From: Paenarthrobacter sp. DKR-5 | GTDB taxonomy: Bacteria > Actinomycetota > Actinomycetes > Actinomycetales > Micrococcaceae | Reading direction: 5' to 3' | Assembly: GCF_018531425.1 (NCBI RefSeq) | Contig: NZ_JAHBOI010000002.1 | Location: forward strand, 124,001-188,000 | Length of the DNA: 64,000 nucleotides | Shown: positions 25,734 through 34,601 of the stretch, piece after piece | Numbering within the stretch: position 1 is the first letter of the stretch | Layout of the letters: every line of letters begins with the position of its first letter | Program-made: the position numbers and the translations under genes | The notes under the pieces: generated by a model | Databases searched by the model: none | The model's input: only the letters and a program-made list of their open reading frames with translations | Told to the model about the DNA's origin: nothing

Positions 25734-25883
25734 TTCGACAACCGTGCCGTTCGGCAGCATCGGGGCCGCACCGAGTGCGGTTCCGCGGTGCTCCGCGGCG
25801 GCGACGGACAGGCCCTTTGAGTGCTGCTTTCCGGACCCGTTGAGCTAACAGCCTACGTGCTCAGCCGTGCCTGTCAACGAGCC

Positions 25884-25919
25884 GCTGACCTGCGAGGATG
25901 CTTGTCTCCGCAGGTCAGC
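25884..25919 (-). terminator. Hairpin after the amidohydrolase gene
   Basis: GCTGACCTGCG (25884-25894) pairs perfectly with CGCAGGTCAGC (25909-25919) around a 14-base loop, about 95 bases downstream of the amidohydrolase stop. There is no T-run, as is common for actinobacterial terminators. Confidence 0.55.
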
Positions 25920-26014
25920 CGCGGGTGCGGCGCCCGCGCGATTCGGCGGGAAAACCGGGAAAGGATTCGGAGCCCCGGCGTGTCGGAGCGGCACGCCGCC
26001 GTGCGGGCCCGGGC

Positions 26015-27661
26015 TCAGAAATCGCTGCTGCGGTAAAGCTCGACGCCGTCCCTGACCGTCTGCAGGCAGCGCGGGTCCGTGCCGGTGTCAAGGGCCGGCA
26101 GCAGCGGGGTGCGGGCTCGCGGATCCGTGCTCCAGGACTGGACCCGCTCGTCCGCCACCTGAACCATGAGCTGCTCGACTTCCCAGACAGCGAAGCTGGC
26201 CGGAGCCCCCGGCACCAGCTGCCCTTCCATCGGGTTGCGCGACCGCGCCGCCCGCCAGCCTGCCCGGGTGTGGCCGAGGAAGGCCGCGCGGGCGGAGATC
26301 CGCTGTGCCGGGGTACGGTGCATGACGCAGGCCCGCACGCTCGCCCAGGGGGTGAGCGGGGTGACCGGGCTGTCGCTGCCGAAGCAGACAGGCACGCCGG
26401 CGGCAAAATAGTCCGCCACGGGGTTCAGGGCGGGTCCGCGTTCGGTTCCCAGCCGCTTGCCGTAGAGGCCGTCGGTGCCGCCCCATGCGGCGTCGAACAT
26501 CGGCTGGACGCTGACCGTGACAGCGAATTCCTTGAGGGCGGCGATCGTCCCCGCATCGGCCATCTCGGCGTGCTCGAGCCGGTGGCCGGCGGCCCGGACC
26601 TTGTCGGCGCCGACCTGTCCTGCGGCGGCCTTCAGCCCCTCGACGGCGATGTCCATTCCGGCGTCCCCGATCACATGGAACCCAGCCTGGATGCCCAGTT
26701 CGGACGTGGCCGCAAGGTGCGCGGTGACCTGCTCCACAGTGAGGTACCGGGTGCCGTGTTCGGCGGGCGCATCCGCATAGGGCGTGCGGAGCAGCGCCGT
26801 GCGGGAGCCGATGGAGCCGTCGATATTGAGGTCCCCGGCCAGGCCCAGAACGCCGGCGCCGAGGCCGGCAAGGAGAGAGCGTGCCTCCTCGGTGCTGCCG
26901 ACGAGCTGCCCCCAGTAGGGCAGCACGCGCGGCAGCCTTCCCGCCGTCTCCCCCTCGGAGTCCCACCGGACCAGCATCCGAAGGTCCTCCGGCGGCGCCA
27001 CATGCGGGGCCCCCATCTCCGCCAGCGCCACGTAGCCGCGGCTGGCGGCGTGCCGCAGGGCGGCCAGCTGATAGGAACCGCGTTCCTCCGGCGGGAACGA
27101 GTGCGCGGCCTCCGCGGCCCGGCGGTGTGCGTCCCGGACCACCTGGCCCTTCCCCAGCCAGCCGTCCATCGTGGCCAGGTCGAGCCGGTCTGCGAGGGAC
27201 CAGGAAACAACAGCCGAGTGCACGTCGACGCGAGAGAGGAAGACAGCGATCCCGCCGGACGCCCGGTCGAGCTCCTCTGCCGTCGGCGGCCGGCCCTCGG
27301 GCCAGCGCGTCTCGTCCCAGCCATGGCCGAGGATCGTGCCGCTGGTCCGCGCCGCCGCGCCCGCCACGAGATCCAGCACCTGGGCCAGGGACGCAGCACC
27401 GGAGAGGTCCAGGGAGCTCAGGGCCACCCCGGTCTCGGTGATGTGCACGTGCGAGTCGACGAACCCCGGCGTGACCAGGGCGCCGTCGAGATCGACGACC
27501 TCCATCGAGGAGTCGGCGAGTGAGGAAGCGGCCTGCTCGGACCCGACCCAGGCCACCGTGTCACCGTCGACCAGCATGGCCGTAGCAAACGGGTCGGCAG
27601 CGCTGTAAACGGAACCGTTGCGGTACAAGCGGGGGCGTCCGCCCACGGGGGAATCTGGCAC
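26015..27661 (-). CDS. Amidohydrolase family 3 (YtcJ-like) protein
   Basis: A 548-residue metal-dependent amidohydrolase of the YtcJ/family 3 type. The N-terminal beta-sandwich YRNGSVYSAADPFATAMLVDGD leads into the TIM barrel with TPGFVDSHVHI (metal-binding HxH). Further barrel motifs are FHVIGDAGMDIAVEGL, HRLEHAEM and FGSDSPVTP near the C-terminal half, which closes with the ASFAVWEVE return strand. The substrate is unknown; family members hydrolyse amides, formamides or ureas. GTG 27661 with AAGGAG seven bases upstream is preferred over TTG 27667. It lies 44 bases downstream of helY and is probably in its operon. Confidence 0.87.
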   Translation of the reverse strand: MPDSPVGGRPRLYRNGSVYSAADPFATAMLVDGDTVAWVGSEQAASSLADSSMEVVDLDGALVTPGFVDSHVHITETGVALSSLDLSGAASLAQVLDLVAGAAARTSGTILGHGWDETRWPEGRPPTAEELDRASGGIAVFLSRVDVHSAVVSWSLADRLDLATMDGWLGKGQVVRDAHRRAAEAAHSFPPEERGSYQLAALRHAASRGYVALAEMGAPHVAPPEDLRMLVRWDSEGETAGRLPRVLPYWGQLVGSTEEARSLLAGLGAGVLGLAGDLNIDGSIGSRTALLRTPYADAPAEHGTRYLTVEQVTAHLAATSELGIQAGFHVIGDAGMDIAVEGLKAAAGQVGADKVRAAGHRLEHAEMADAGTIAALKEFAVTVSVQPMFDAAWGGTDGLYGKRLGTERGPALNPVADYFAAGVPVCFGSDSPVTPLTPWASVRACVMHRTPAQRISARAAFLGHTRAGWRAARSRNPMEGQLVPGAPASFAVWEVEQLMVQVADERVQSWSTDPRARTPLLPALDTGTDPRCLQTVRDGVELYRSSDF

Positions 27662-27705
27662 TCTCAATCTCCTTCAGTCGGGCGGCGGCAGCCGGAGCAG
27701 CGGTT

Positions 27706-30528
27706 CTATTCGGCGACGGCGGAGTAGGCGACGACGCCCCGCCGGACGGTGGCGATGGCCTGCGTACAGAGCCGGCTGAGAGCAGGATCGAGGTGGCGGA
27801 TCTTGGCCAGCTGATCGAGCAGGTCGATGACCTGCTTGGCCCACCGGACGAAGTCGCCGGCGGCCAGGTCCGTGCCTTCCAGCACGTCCTGCAGCCGGCG
27901 GCCGCGGGCCCATTTGTACATCGGCCAGACCAGCCCCAGTTCCGGCTCACCGGTCAGCGGGAGCTTCTGCGCGTCCTCCACGTCCTCCAGCCGGGACCAC
28001 TCGCGGACCACAATGTCCACGGCAACCTCGAGCGAGACGCTGGGCATTTTCGGCCGCAGTCCGCGGTCCTCGCGCTTGGCCTGGTAGACCAGCACGGTGG
28101 CCAGCGCTGCGAGCTCGGCGGCGTCCAGGTCCGACATGGCCCCTTCGCGCAGCGCCTGGGAGATCAGCAGGTCCTTTTCGCCATAGATCCTGCGCAGCCG
28201 CTGGCCGTCGTCGCTGAGGGAGGTGATGCCCTCCGCGTTCTCAGTCACGTACCCGTAGCCTTCGAGCACGCCGCAGACCCGGTCGAAAGTCTTCGCGATG
28301 GTGTTGGTGCGGCCCTGGATCTGCCGGACCAATCCGTCCGTCTCCCGCCGGAGCCGCCACCAGCGCTCGGCCCAGCGTGCGTGGTTTTCACGGTCGCTGC
28401 ATCCGTGGCAGGGGTGGGCGCGCAGCTTGCGCCTCAGCTCCGCGATTTTCTGCTCCTGCTCGGACGTGCCGGCCCCGGCAAACAAGTCCTGGCGGCCTTC
28501 GGTCCGGCGCGGCGGACGCCGGTCGTGCAGAGCGTTCCGCAGCGACGAGGCCAGATCCCGCCGGTCCTTGGGGGTTTTGGCGTTGAACTGCTTGGGAATC
28601 CTGATGCTTGTCAGCGGCGAGATCGGACCCTCGAGGTCGTGGACGCCCAGCCGGCGCAGCTGCTTCTCCAGCGTGAGGATCGTCGGACGCGGCTCATGCG
28701 AGATAGTGTCCACCGAAAGCACCACTGCGTAGCCGGGCGTCCGCCCGGCGGGGACGTCGACGACGTCGCCCGGCCGCAGCCGGGCGAGGGACTCCTCGGC
28801 CGCCGACCGCCGTACCCGCTGCCCCTGCCGCGAGGCCTTGGCTTCCAGGTCCGAGAGCTCGCGGCGAAGCCGGGAATACTCGTTGAAATCCCCCAGATGG
28901 CAGGTCATCGACTCGGCGTAGCCGGCCAGGGACTCCTCACGACTGCGCACCTGGCGCGCCAGGCCGACCACGGAGCGGTCCGCCTGGAACTGGGCAAAAG
29001 AGGATTCGAGGATCTGGCGTGCGCGTTCCCGGCCGAACTGCGCGATCAGGTTGATGCTCATGTTGTAAGTGGGCCGGAAGCTCGAGTTCAGCGGGTAGGT
29101 TCGGCGTGAGGCCAGCCCGGCGACCGAGGCCGGGTCGGTGCCCGGCTGCCAGAGCACCACGGCGTGGCCTTCGACGTCGATCCCGCGCCGCCCGGCGCGG
29201 CCCGTCAGCTGGGTGTACTCCCCTGCCGTGATGTTCACGTGCGCTTCGCCGTTGAACTTGTCCAGCTTCTCCAGGACGACCGAGCGGGCGGGCATGTTGA
29301 CGCCCAGGGCAAGGGTCTCCGTGGCGAAGACCGCCTTCACCAGACCGTCGGCGAAGAGCTTCTCGACGACTTCCTTGAAAGTGGGGAGCATGCCGGCGTG
29401 GTGCGCGGCGAACCCGCGGATCAGGCCCTCCCGCCAGCTCCAGAACCCGAGCACTTCAAGGTCGTCGGAGGGGATGTCCTGGCTGGCCTCGTCGACCCGG
29501 GCCGCAATCAGCTGCTGCTCTTTCTCGGTGGTGAGCCAGAGACCGGAGGCGACGCACTGCCGGACCGCGCCGTCGCAGCCGTTGCGGGAGAAAATGAAGG
29601 TGATGGCGGGCAGCAGCCCTGCCCTGTCGAGGGCGGTGATGACCTGCGGCCGGCTCGCCGTCCTCGTCACGGACTGCGGAGCGCCCCCGGGCCGTCCGCG
29701 CTCAGGGCCGCGGCGGGTCCTGCCCCGGTGGCCGAAGCGGGCCCGGCTGTTCAGCTGCGCGTCTGCGCGGGCGAGTTCGACCAGTTCCGGGTTGACGACG
29801 AAGTCCCCTCGCGCGGCGTCCTCACCGGAGACCTCGTCAAAGGGGGTGTCGGTGGCGAACAGGTCCAGGATCTCCCGGCCGACCATGACGTGCTGCCACA
29901 GCGGTACCGGCCGGTGTTCGGTGACGATGACGTCCGTGTGCCCGCGCACGGTGTCCAGCCAGGCGCCGAACTCCTCCGCGTTGGACACGGTCGCGCTCAG
30001 CGAGACGAGCTGGACCTCGCTCGGAAGGTGGATGATGACCTCTTCCCAGACGGCGCCGCGGAACCGGTCCGCCAGGTAGTGCACTTCGTCCATCACCACG
30101 TAGCCGAGGTCGTCGAGGGTCTCGGACGCCGCGTACAGCATGTTGCGCAGCACCTCGGTGGTCATGACCACCACGGGTGCCTCACCGTTGATCGTGGTGT
30201 CGCCGGTGAGCAAACCGACGTTCTCAGCACCGTAAGTGGCAGCGAGCTCGCTGTATTTCTGGTTGCTCAGCGCCTTGATCGGGGTGGTGTAGAAAGCTTT
30301 GAGCCCGCGCTGCAAGGCGAGGTAGATCGCGAACTCGCCGACGATGGTCTTGCCGGCGCCGGTGGGAGCAGCAACGAGGACGCCGCGCCCGGCCTCGAGC
30401 GCTGCGCAGGCCTCATCCTGGAAATCGTCCAGCTCGAACTGGAGCGTCTTTTTGAAGGAGGCAAGGCGTGTGCGGGACGCTGCCGTTCTCAAGGCGGCGG
30501 CGGCGTAGCGCTCGGACGGCGAGGACAT
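27706..30528 (-). CDS. helY: Ski2/Mtr4-like DEAD/DEAH RNA helicase HelY
   Basis: A 940-residue superfamily 2 helicase of the actinobacterial HelY group. Walker A APTGAGKT is at residues 54-61, TPIKALSNQ (Ia) at about 82-90, DEVH at 147-150, SAT around 177, and QLTGRAGRRGID (motif VI) later. An arch-like insertion is followed by the DSHCT-type C-terminal domain with AELAALATVLVYQAKRED. Relatives unwind structured RNA for degradation. The ATG at 30528 has TAGGCT at 30540-30535 six bases upstream, so despite following tatC closely it has its own leaderless promoter. Confidence 0.93.
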   Translation of the reverse strand: MSSPSERYAAAALRTAASRTRLASFKKTLQFELDDFQDEACAALEAGRGVLVAAPTGAGKTIVGEFAIYLALQRGLKAFYTTPIKALSNQKYSELAATYGAENVGLLTGDTTINGEAPVVVMTTEVLRNMLYAASETLDDLGYVVMDEVHYLADRFRGAVWEEVIIHLPSEVQLVSLSATVSNAEEFGAWLDTVRGHTDVIVTEHRPVPLWQHVMVGREILDLFATDTPFDEVSGEDAARGDFVVNPELVELARADAQLNSRARFGHRGRTRRGPERGRPGGAPQSVTRTASRPQVITALDRAGLLPAITFIFSRNGCDGAVRQCVASGLWLTTEKEQQLIAARVDEASQDIPSDDLEVLGFWSWREGLIRGFAAHHAGMLPTFKEVVEKLFADGLVKAVFATETLALGVNMPARSVVLEKLDKFNGEAHVNITAGEYTQLTGRAGRRGIDVEGHAVVLWQPGTDPASVAGLASRRTYPLNSSFRPTYNMSINLIAQFGRERARQILESSFAQFQADRSVVGLARQVRSREESLAGYAESMTCHLGDFNEYSRLRRELSDLEAKASRQGQRVRRSAAEESLARLRPGDVVDVPAGRTPGYAVVLSVDTISHEPRPTILTLEKQLRRLGVHDLEGPISPLTSIRIPKQFNAKTPKDRRDLASSLRNALHDRRPPRRTEGRQDLFAGAGTSEQEQKIAELRRKLRAHPCHGCSDRENHARWAERWWRLRRETDGLVRQIQGRTNTIAKTFDRVCGVLEGYGYVTENAEGITSLSDDGQRLRRIYGEKDLLISQALREGAMSDLDAAELAALATVLVYQAKREDRGLRPKMPSVSLEVAVDIVVREWSRLEDVEDAQKLPLTGEPELGLVWPMYKWARGRRLQDVLEGTDLAAGDFVRWAKQVIDLLDQLAKIRHLDPALSRLCTQAIATVRRGVVAYSAVAE

Positions 30529-30552
30529 ACCACCAGCCTAGCCGCACGGCGG

Positions 30553-31389
30553 TCAGAGGCTATCCAGATCCTCGCGGGAAGTGGCGACGTCGGCCGTGGC
30601 TTCGGTCTCAGCGGTGCGTTTTGCCTCCCGGCGCTCGCGTCGGCGGTCGTGCAGCAAGGAGATCCCGATCGCCGCGAAGTACAGCACGAGCAGCGGGGAG
30701 GCCAGCAGGAACATCGACAGCGCGTCCGCTCCGGGTGCGGCCATCGCGGCCACGACGAAGACGAGGAAGACGGTGATGCGCCACGCCTTGAGCATTTGCT
30801 TGCCGGTGAGTACACCGGCCATGTTCACCCCCACCAGGATCACGGGGACGAGGAAGGCGAAGCCCAGGGCCAGCAGCATGCGCATCACGAAGGTGATGTA
30901 GTCCGTGGCGGGCAGCACGCTGGCGGTTTCCGACGGCGCGAACTGGGTCAGCGCCCTCACGACGTTGGGCAGTACCAGCCAGCCGGTCCAGACGCCCACG
31001 AGGAACAGCGGGATCGCGGCCGCCATGTAGCCGAGCGTGTAGCGCCGCTCCTTGCTGGTGAGCCCCGGCGTGATGAACGCCCAGATCTGGTAGATCCAGA
31101 CCGGGCTGCTGATCAGGGCGCCGATGAAGAGTGCGCCCTGGATCTTCAGGTCGAACGGTGAGGCGATGCTGTCGAAGTTGATGACGGCCGTGCGGTGCTG
31201 CTGGGCCGCGATTTCGAAGATCGGCCGCTGGATCTGCTCGAAGACGGTGTCGTAGAGCAGCCAGCCGCCCACTCCTCCGACGAGCAGGGCGAGGGCGGAT
31301 TTGAAGAGCCTGTTCCTGAGTTCGCGCAGATGGTCCGCAAGGGCCATCCGTCCTTCGGGATTGGACTTGCGGCTCTTTGTGGCGCCCAC
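30553..31389 (-). CDS. tatC: Sec-independent translocase subunit TatC
   Basis: A 278-residue multi-helix membrane protein that binds twin-arginine signal peptides. Family motifs are MALADHLRELRNRLFKSAL at the N-terminus (conserved Glu in LREL). QIWAFITPGLTSKERR in the second loop and YITFVMRMLLALGFAF in the later helices follow, with a charged cytoplasmic tail. GTG 31389 is four bases after the tatA stop, which suggests translational coupling. An upstream ATG at 31515 would put 42 unrelated Arg/Pro-rich residues in front and overlap tatA, so I reject it. Confidence 0.95.
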   Translation of the reverse strand: MGATKSRKSNPEGRMALADHLRELRNRLFKSALALLVGGVGGWLLYDTVFEQIQRPIFEIAAQQHRTAVINFDSIASPFDLKIQGALFIGALISSPVWIYQIWAFITPGLTSKERRYTLGYMAAAIPLFLVGVWTGWLVLPNVVRALTQFAPSETASVLPATDYITFVMRMLLALGFAFLVPVILVGVNMAGVLTGKQMLKAWRITVFLVFVVAAMAAPGADALSMFLLASPLLVLYFAAIGISLLHDRRRERREAKRTAETEATADVATSREDLDSL

Positions 31390-31393
31390 GTCC

Positions 31394-31663
31394 TCAGACA
31401 GGTCGGTTGGTCGGCGGCTCTTCTGTGCCGCCGGTCTCGCGCGGGCTGGCCGGGTTGTTGACAATCCTGCCCTCAACGGGCTCCGAGGGCTCTTCGGCCT
31501 TCGGCTTGTCATCATCCTTCATCTGCTTCACTTCGGACTTGAAGATGCGCATCGACTGGCCGAGGCTGCGGGCCATGCCGGGAAGTTTCGGGGCTCCGAA
31601 CAGGAGCAGCGCCACGATGATGATCACGATGATCGGCCACGGCGATTCAAATAGACGTCCCAC
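31394..31663 (-). CDS. tatA: Twin-arginine translocase subunit TatA
   Basis: An 89-residue TatA protein. The short N-terminus GRLFESPWPIIVIIIVALLLFGAPKLPGMARSLG contains the membrane helix, the FG hinge and the start of the amphipathic helix. It is followed by MRIFKSEVKQMK and an acidic, disordered tail. The start is GTG 31663 after AAAGGACTC. It precedes tatC by four bases, the normal operon arrangement, and lies 26 bases downstream of a small membrane protein. Confidence 0.96.
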   Translation of the reverse strand: MGRLFESPWPIIVIIIVALLLFGAPKLPGMARSLGQSMRIFKSEVKQMKDDDKPKAEEPSEPVEGRIVNNPASPRETGGTEEPPTNRPV

Positions 31664-31689
31664 AAAGAGTCCTTTCGTTCGAGTCAATC

Positions 31690-32037
31690 CTACGTTAGGT
31701 CAAGGTCCCTGAGTGACTGCGGCTGGCCGCGTTCTGCCTTGCGTCGCACCCGGCGCAGGCGCCGTTCGGTCTGGCGTGCCGCCTTGCCTTCTTCGTATGC
31801 CTGGCGTACCTGTTCGGGCTCCGAAAAGACGGCCGGCTGCGGCTGCGGACGCGGCTTCGTGGCCTCCGCTGCAGCTCCAGTAAAGCTCATACCGGATCCG
31901 AACCGCTCCCCTGCTTCCTGCAGGGAACGCATTGTTGCGGCGAAGTCCCGGAAGACTTTCCAGCCCAACAGGCCGATGTACACAGCGGAGAGCGCCAGCA
32001 GCGCTACCCAGATCACAATCCACGACCACCAAGGCAT
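31690..32037 (-). CDS. Small conserved membrane protein upstream of tatA
   Basis: A 115-residue protein with one N-terminal membrane helix (WWSWIVIWVALLALSAVYIGLLGW), a short amphipathic region, a proline-rich linker and a basic C-terminal helix (ARQTERRLRRVRRKAERG). It is typically found between pafBC and tatA in related genomes by my recollection; its function is unknown. TAGACT at 32049-32044 lies six bases before the ATG at 32037. A GGAGG is also within that gap, so both leaderless and ribosome-site initiation are possible. Confidence 0.75.
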   Translation of the reverse strand: MPWWSWIVIWVALLALSAVYIGLLGWKVFRDFAATMRSLQEAGERFGSGMSFTGAAAEATKPRPQPQPAVFSEPEQVRQAYEEGKAARQTERRLRRVRRKAERGQPQSLRDLDLT

Positions 32038-32060
32038 GCCTCCAGTCTAGCCGTGGAAGG

Positions 32061-34064
32061 TCAGTGTCCCTGGCCGCCGGCCCCAGGGTTGCCGCCCGCG
32101 TAAAGGGAGAGCGCCTGTGCGGCCCACTCCGCGGAGGCATCCGCCACCGCCCGCGGCTCCAGGACCCGAACGCCGCCGCCGGTGCGCGCCACGAACTGCG
32201 GCAGCCAGGACGTGGACCCGACCCGGAGGACGGCGACCGCGGTGCCGTCCTGCAGGACCGTCGACCGCACGGCCTCGTACTGACCGGCGACAAAAAGGAA
32301 GCGCCGGTCCAGCTGGACGGTGACCTCGACGTCGTCGGCGCCGGGCGTGAAAAGGCTCGCGGGGAAACTGCCACCGTCGGGTTTCCTGGCAATCTTGGCC
32401 CCGGCTGGCACAGCTTCCTTGATCCGGTCCAGCCGGAAGTTCCGCACGGCTTCGGCGCTGTGGCACCATGCCTCGAGGTACCAGGCGTCGTTGACCGAGA
32501 AGAGCCGCCACGGGTCGACAACCCGGTCGGTGATCTCGTCCCGGTGCGGCACCAGGTAGCGCAGCTGCAGCTGCTGCCCGTCGGCGGCAGCCCGGTGCAG
32601 GGTCTCAAGCAGCTCCGGGTCGGTCCCCGGACCGAGACCTGCCTGGACAGCGGACGCCGCCGTGCCCGCTTCCCCTGCAGCGAGGCTGATCTTCGCGGTG
32701 GCCGACTCCAGAGCAGTCCGGTCGGTGAGCCGCGGCACTCCGGCCAGAGCCTGGAGCCCGACCAGGAGCGCGCAGGCTTCGTCGACGCTGAACCGGACCG
32801 GTTCGGAAAGTTCATCGGCGTTGTCGAGGTAGATGTAGCCGTCGTCCCAGCGCGCGTCCATCAGCTGGTCCGGCATGTAGCCGGGAAGCCCGGACACGAA
32901 GACGAGCTCGAGGTCCTTCTCCAGCTGTGACCGGCTCACGCCGAATTCGCGGGCCACGTCGTCCACGCTCCTGCCGGGGTTGTGGACCAGATAGGGCACC
33001 AGGTCCAGCAGCCGGCGCAGCCGATCCTCCGGAGCAGGCCTTGGCCGCGCGGCCGGCTTCGACTCCTCGAACGAGTAGGCAGGCACCGGCCGCGCGGCCG
33101 CGTCGAGGACGCCCTGCAGCCGGCGCCGCACAGCGGCCGCCAGGTCGGCAGGTTCCAGGACCACGGCGTGCGGGCCGTGCGCGGCGAGTTCGTCCGCGAG
33201 CACCTCCGTGTCCGCGAAGTCCAGCTCCACTGCGTCCCAGCCGGCGGGCGCCGGGCCGGGAGCCGGGCGGGTGCTGTCGCGCAGAAGCTGGACCGTTCCG
33301 GGCTTCAGGAGCAGGCGCGCGGTAGCGGGTTCGGCCAGCGAATCGAGCTCGGCCAGCGAGGCCTTGAGGTCGAAGTCGGCAGGCGGCTCGAATGTTCTGC
33401 GTTGGTCGGTGCCCACGGCCGTCGTGATCCGGGAAAGCCGGAACATCCGCCGCGCGTGCCGGTCCAGGTCCAGCCCCACCAGGTACCACTGGCCGTACCG
33501 GCTGCCGAGCCCCCAGGGCTGCACGCGGCGCTGCTGCTCCTCGGTACTGCGTGCCGCAAGATAGCCGAAGGTCACCTCGCGGTGGCCGGTGACCGCCGCC
33601 AGCAGGGGTTCGAAGGCCGGTTCGCCGGGCCGGATGCGGGGTTCAACACCAAGCACGATGTCCGCTTCGGGGAGCACGCCCTTGGTTTCGAGTTTTCGCA
33701 GGGCCCGGGCGGCGGCGGAGCCGAGGGACGCCTGCTGCCAAAGCCTGCTTGCGAGCGAGAGGACGGCGGCCTCTTCGGGCGTGAAACGCAGCTCCGGCAG
33801 GCGGTAGGCCTCCTTCGGGATGCGGTACCGCGCGGTGGCCAGGTCATCTTCGAACAGACCGCCTTCCGTGACGGTCTCGACCGGAATGCCCATGGTGCGC
33901 AGATCGGTCTTGTCCCGCTCGAACATCCGCTCGAAGGCCTCCTGGCTGGGCGACTCCCGGTACCCGGGGATGTTCTCGCGGAGGAACTCGCGGCTGCGGC
34001 CCTGCCGGGTTTCCAGCAGGGCGATCAGCAGGTTGAGCAGGCGTTCGGTACGGGAGGCAGACAC
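32061..34064 (-). CDS. pafBC: Fused PafB-PafC (PafBC) WYL-domain DNA-damage transcription activator
   Basis: A 667-residue protein joining two HTH-WYL units. The first unit has RTERLLNLLIALLETRQGRSREFLRE near the start and the WYL core PWGLGSRYGQWYLVG at about 185. The second begins near residue 350 with DRLRRLLDLVPYLVHNPGRSVDDVA and holds the second WYL core PWRLFSVNDAWYLEAW. In mycobacteria PafB and PafC are separate and activate the LexA-independent damage response; the natural fusion is known from Arthrobacter. TAGGTT at 34076-34071 lies six bases before the GTG start at 34064, and a terminator separates it from the FKBP genes, so it is an independent leaderless unit. Confidence 0.95.
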   Translation of the reverse strand: MSASRTERLLNLLIALLETRQGRSREFLRENIPGYRESPSQEAFERMFERDKTDLRTMGIPVETVTEGGLFEDDLATARYRIPKEAYRLPELRFTPEEAAVLSLASRLWQQASLGSAAARALRKLETKGVLPEADIVLGVEPRIRPGEPAFEPLLAAVTGHREVTFGYLAARSTEEQQRRVQPWGLGSRYGQWYLVGLDLDRHARRMFRLSRITTAVGTDQRRTFEPPADFDLKASLAELDSLAEPATARLLLKPGTVQLLRDSTRPAPGPAPAGWDAVELDFADTEVLADELAAHGPHAVVLEPADLAAAVRRRLQGVLDAAARPVPAYSFEESKPAARPRPAPEDRLRRLLDLVPYLVHNPGRSVDDVAREFGVSRSQLEKDLELVFVSGLPGYMPDQLMDARWDDGYIYLDNADELSEPVRFSVDEACALLVGLQALAGVPRLTDRTALESATAKISLAAGEAGTAASAVQAGLGPGTDPELLETLHRAAADGQQLQLRYLVPHRDEITDRVVDPWRLFSVNDAWYLEAWCHSAEAVRNFRLDRIKEAVPAGAKIARKPDGGSFPASLFTPGADDVEVTVQLDRRFLFVAGQYEAVRSTVLQDGTAVAVLRVGSTSWLPQFVARTGGGVRVLEPRAVADASAEWAAQALSLYAGGNPGAGGQGH

Positions 34065-34100
34065 GGTCCTAACCTACCGAATCCTTTCCCGCGCAACGCA

Positions 34101-34146
34101 AAGGGCGCACCAGGCCCGGTTCTTCAAACCGGTCCGGCGCGCCCTT
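34101..34146 (-). terminator. Terminator after the FKBP gene
   Basis: AAGGGCGC (34101-34108) pairs with GCGCCCTT (34139-34146), with an inner stem CCGGTT/AACCGG (34116-34121 and 34127-34132). It lies between the end of the FKBP gene (34181) and the pafBC start, closing the upstream proteasome operon. Confidence 0.75.
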
Positions 34147-34180
34147 GCACGGCTGGACTCAGCCCAGGCTCAACCCACGC

Positions 34181-34576
34181 TTAGCGCACGCCCACGAGGT
34201 CGACGACGAAGATCAACGACTCGCCCGGAGCGATCGCCCCGCCGGCACCGCGGTCCCCGTACGCGAGGTCCGCGGGAATTTCCAGGCGGCGGCGGCCGCC
34301 GACCTTCATCCCGAGCAGGCCCTGGTCCCAGCCCTGGATGACCTGGCCGACGCCAACCCTGAAGTCCAGGGGGGCCCCGCGGCCCCAGGAGGAGTCGAAT
34401 TCCTCGCCGGTGGAGAAGGCCACGCCCACGTAGTGGGTCGAGACGGTGTCGCCGGCCTTGGCCTCGGCACCGTCCCCGACGATCAGGTCCTCAATCACGA
34501 GCTCGGTGGGAGCGTCGTGGTCCGGGAAATCGATCTCGGGCTTGGTGCGGTCGTAGTCGCGCTTTCCGAAAGACAT
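34181..34576 (-). CDS. FKBP-type peptidyl-prolyl cis-trans isomerase (cytoplasmic)
   Basis: A 131-residue single-domain FKBP. Motifs in order: ELVIEDLIVGDGAEAKAGDTVSTHYVGV, FDSSWGRGAPLDFRVGVGQVIQGWDQGLLGMKVGGRR and IPADLAYGDRGAGGAIAPGESLIFVVDLVGV. The aromatic pocket residues (Tyr in HYVGV, Phe, Trp in QGWDQG, Tyr in LAYG) are kept, so activity is expected. There is no signal peptide, and AAAGGAG precedes ATG 34576. It follows the lipoprotein FKBP by 25 bases in the pafA operon. Confidence 0.94.
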   Translation of the reverse strand: MSFGKRDYDRTKPEIDFPDHDAPTELVIEDLIVGDGAEAKAGDTVSTHYVGVAFSTGEEFDSSWGRGAPLDFRVGVGQVIQGWDQGLLGMKVGGRRRLEIPADLAYGDRGAGGAIAPGESLIFVVDLVGVR

Positions 34577-34601
34577 AATGTGCTCCTTTGGGGATTCGAA
34601 G

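Noticed and set aside
25830-25862. tRNA-like D-arm sequence on the minus strand (TTAGCTCAACGGGT) in the ppm/amidohydrolase gap
   Set aside because: The D stem does not pair (GCTC with AAGC), and no anticodon arm, T arm or acceptor stem follows. It is a chance resemblance or at most an unrecognisable remnant.
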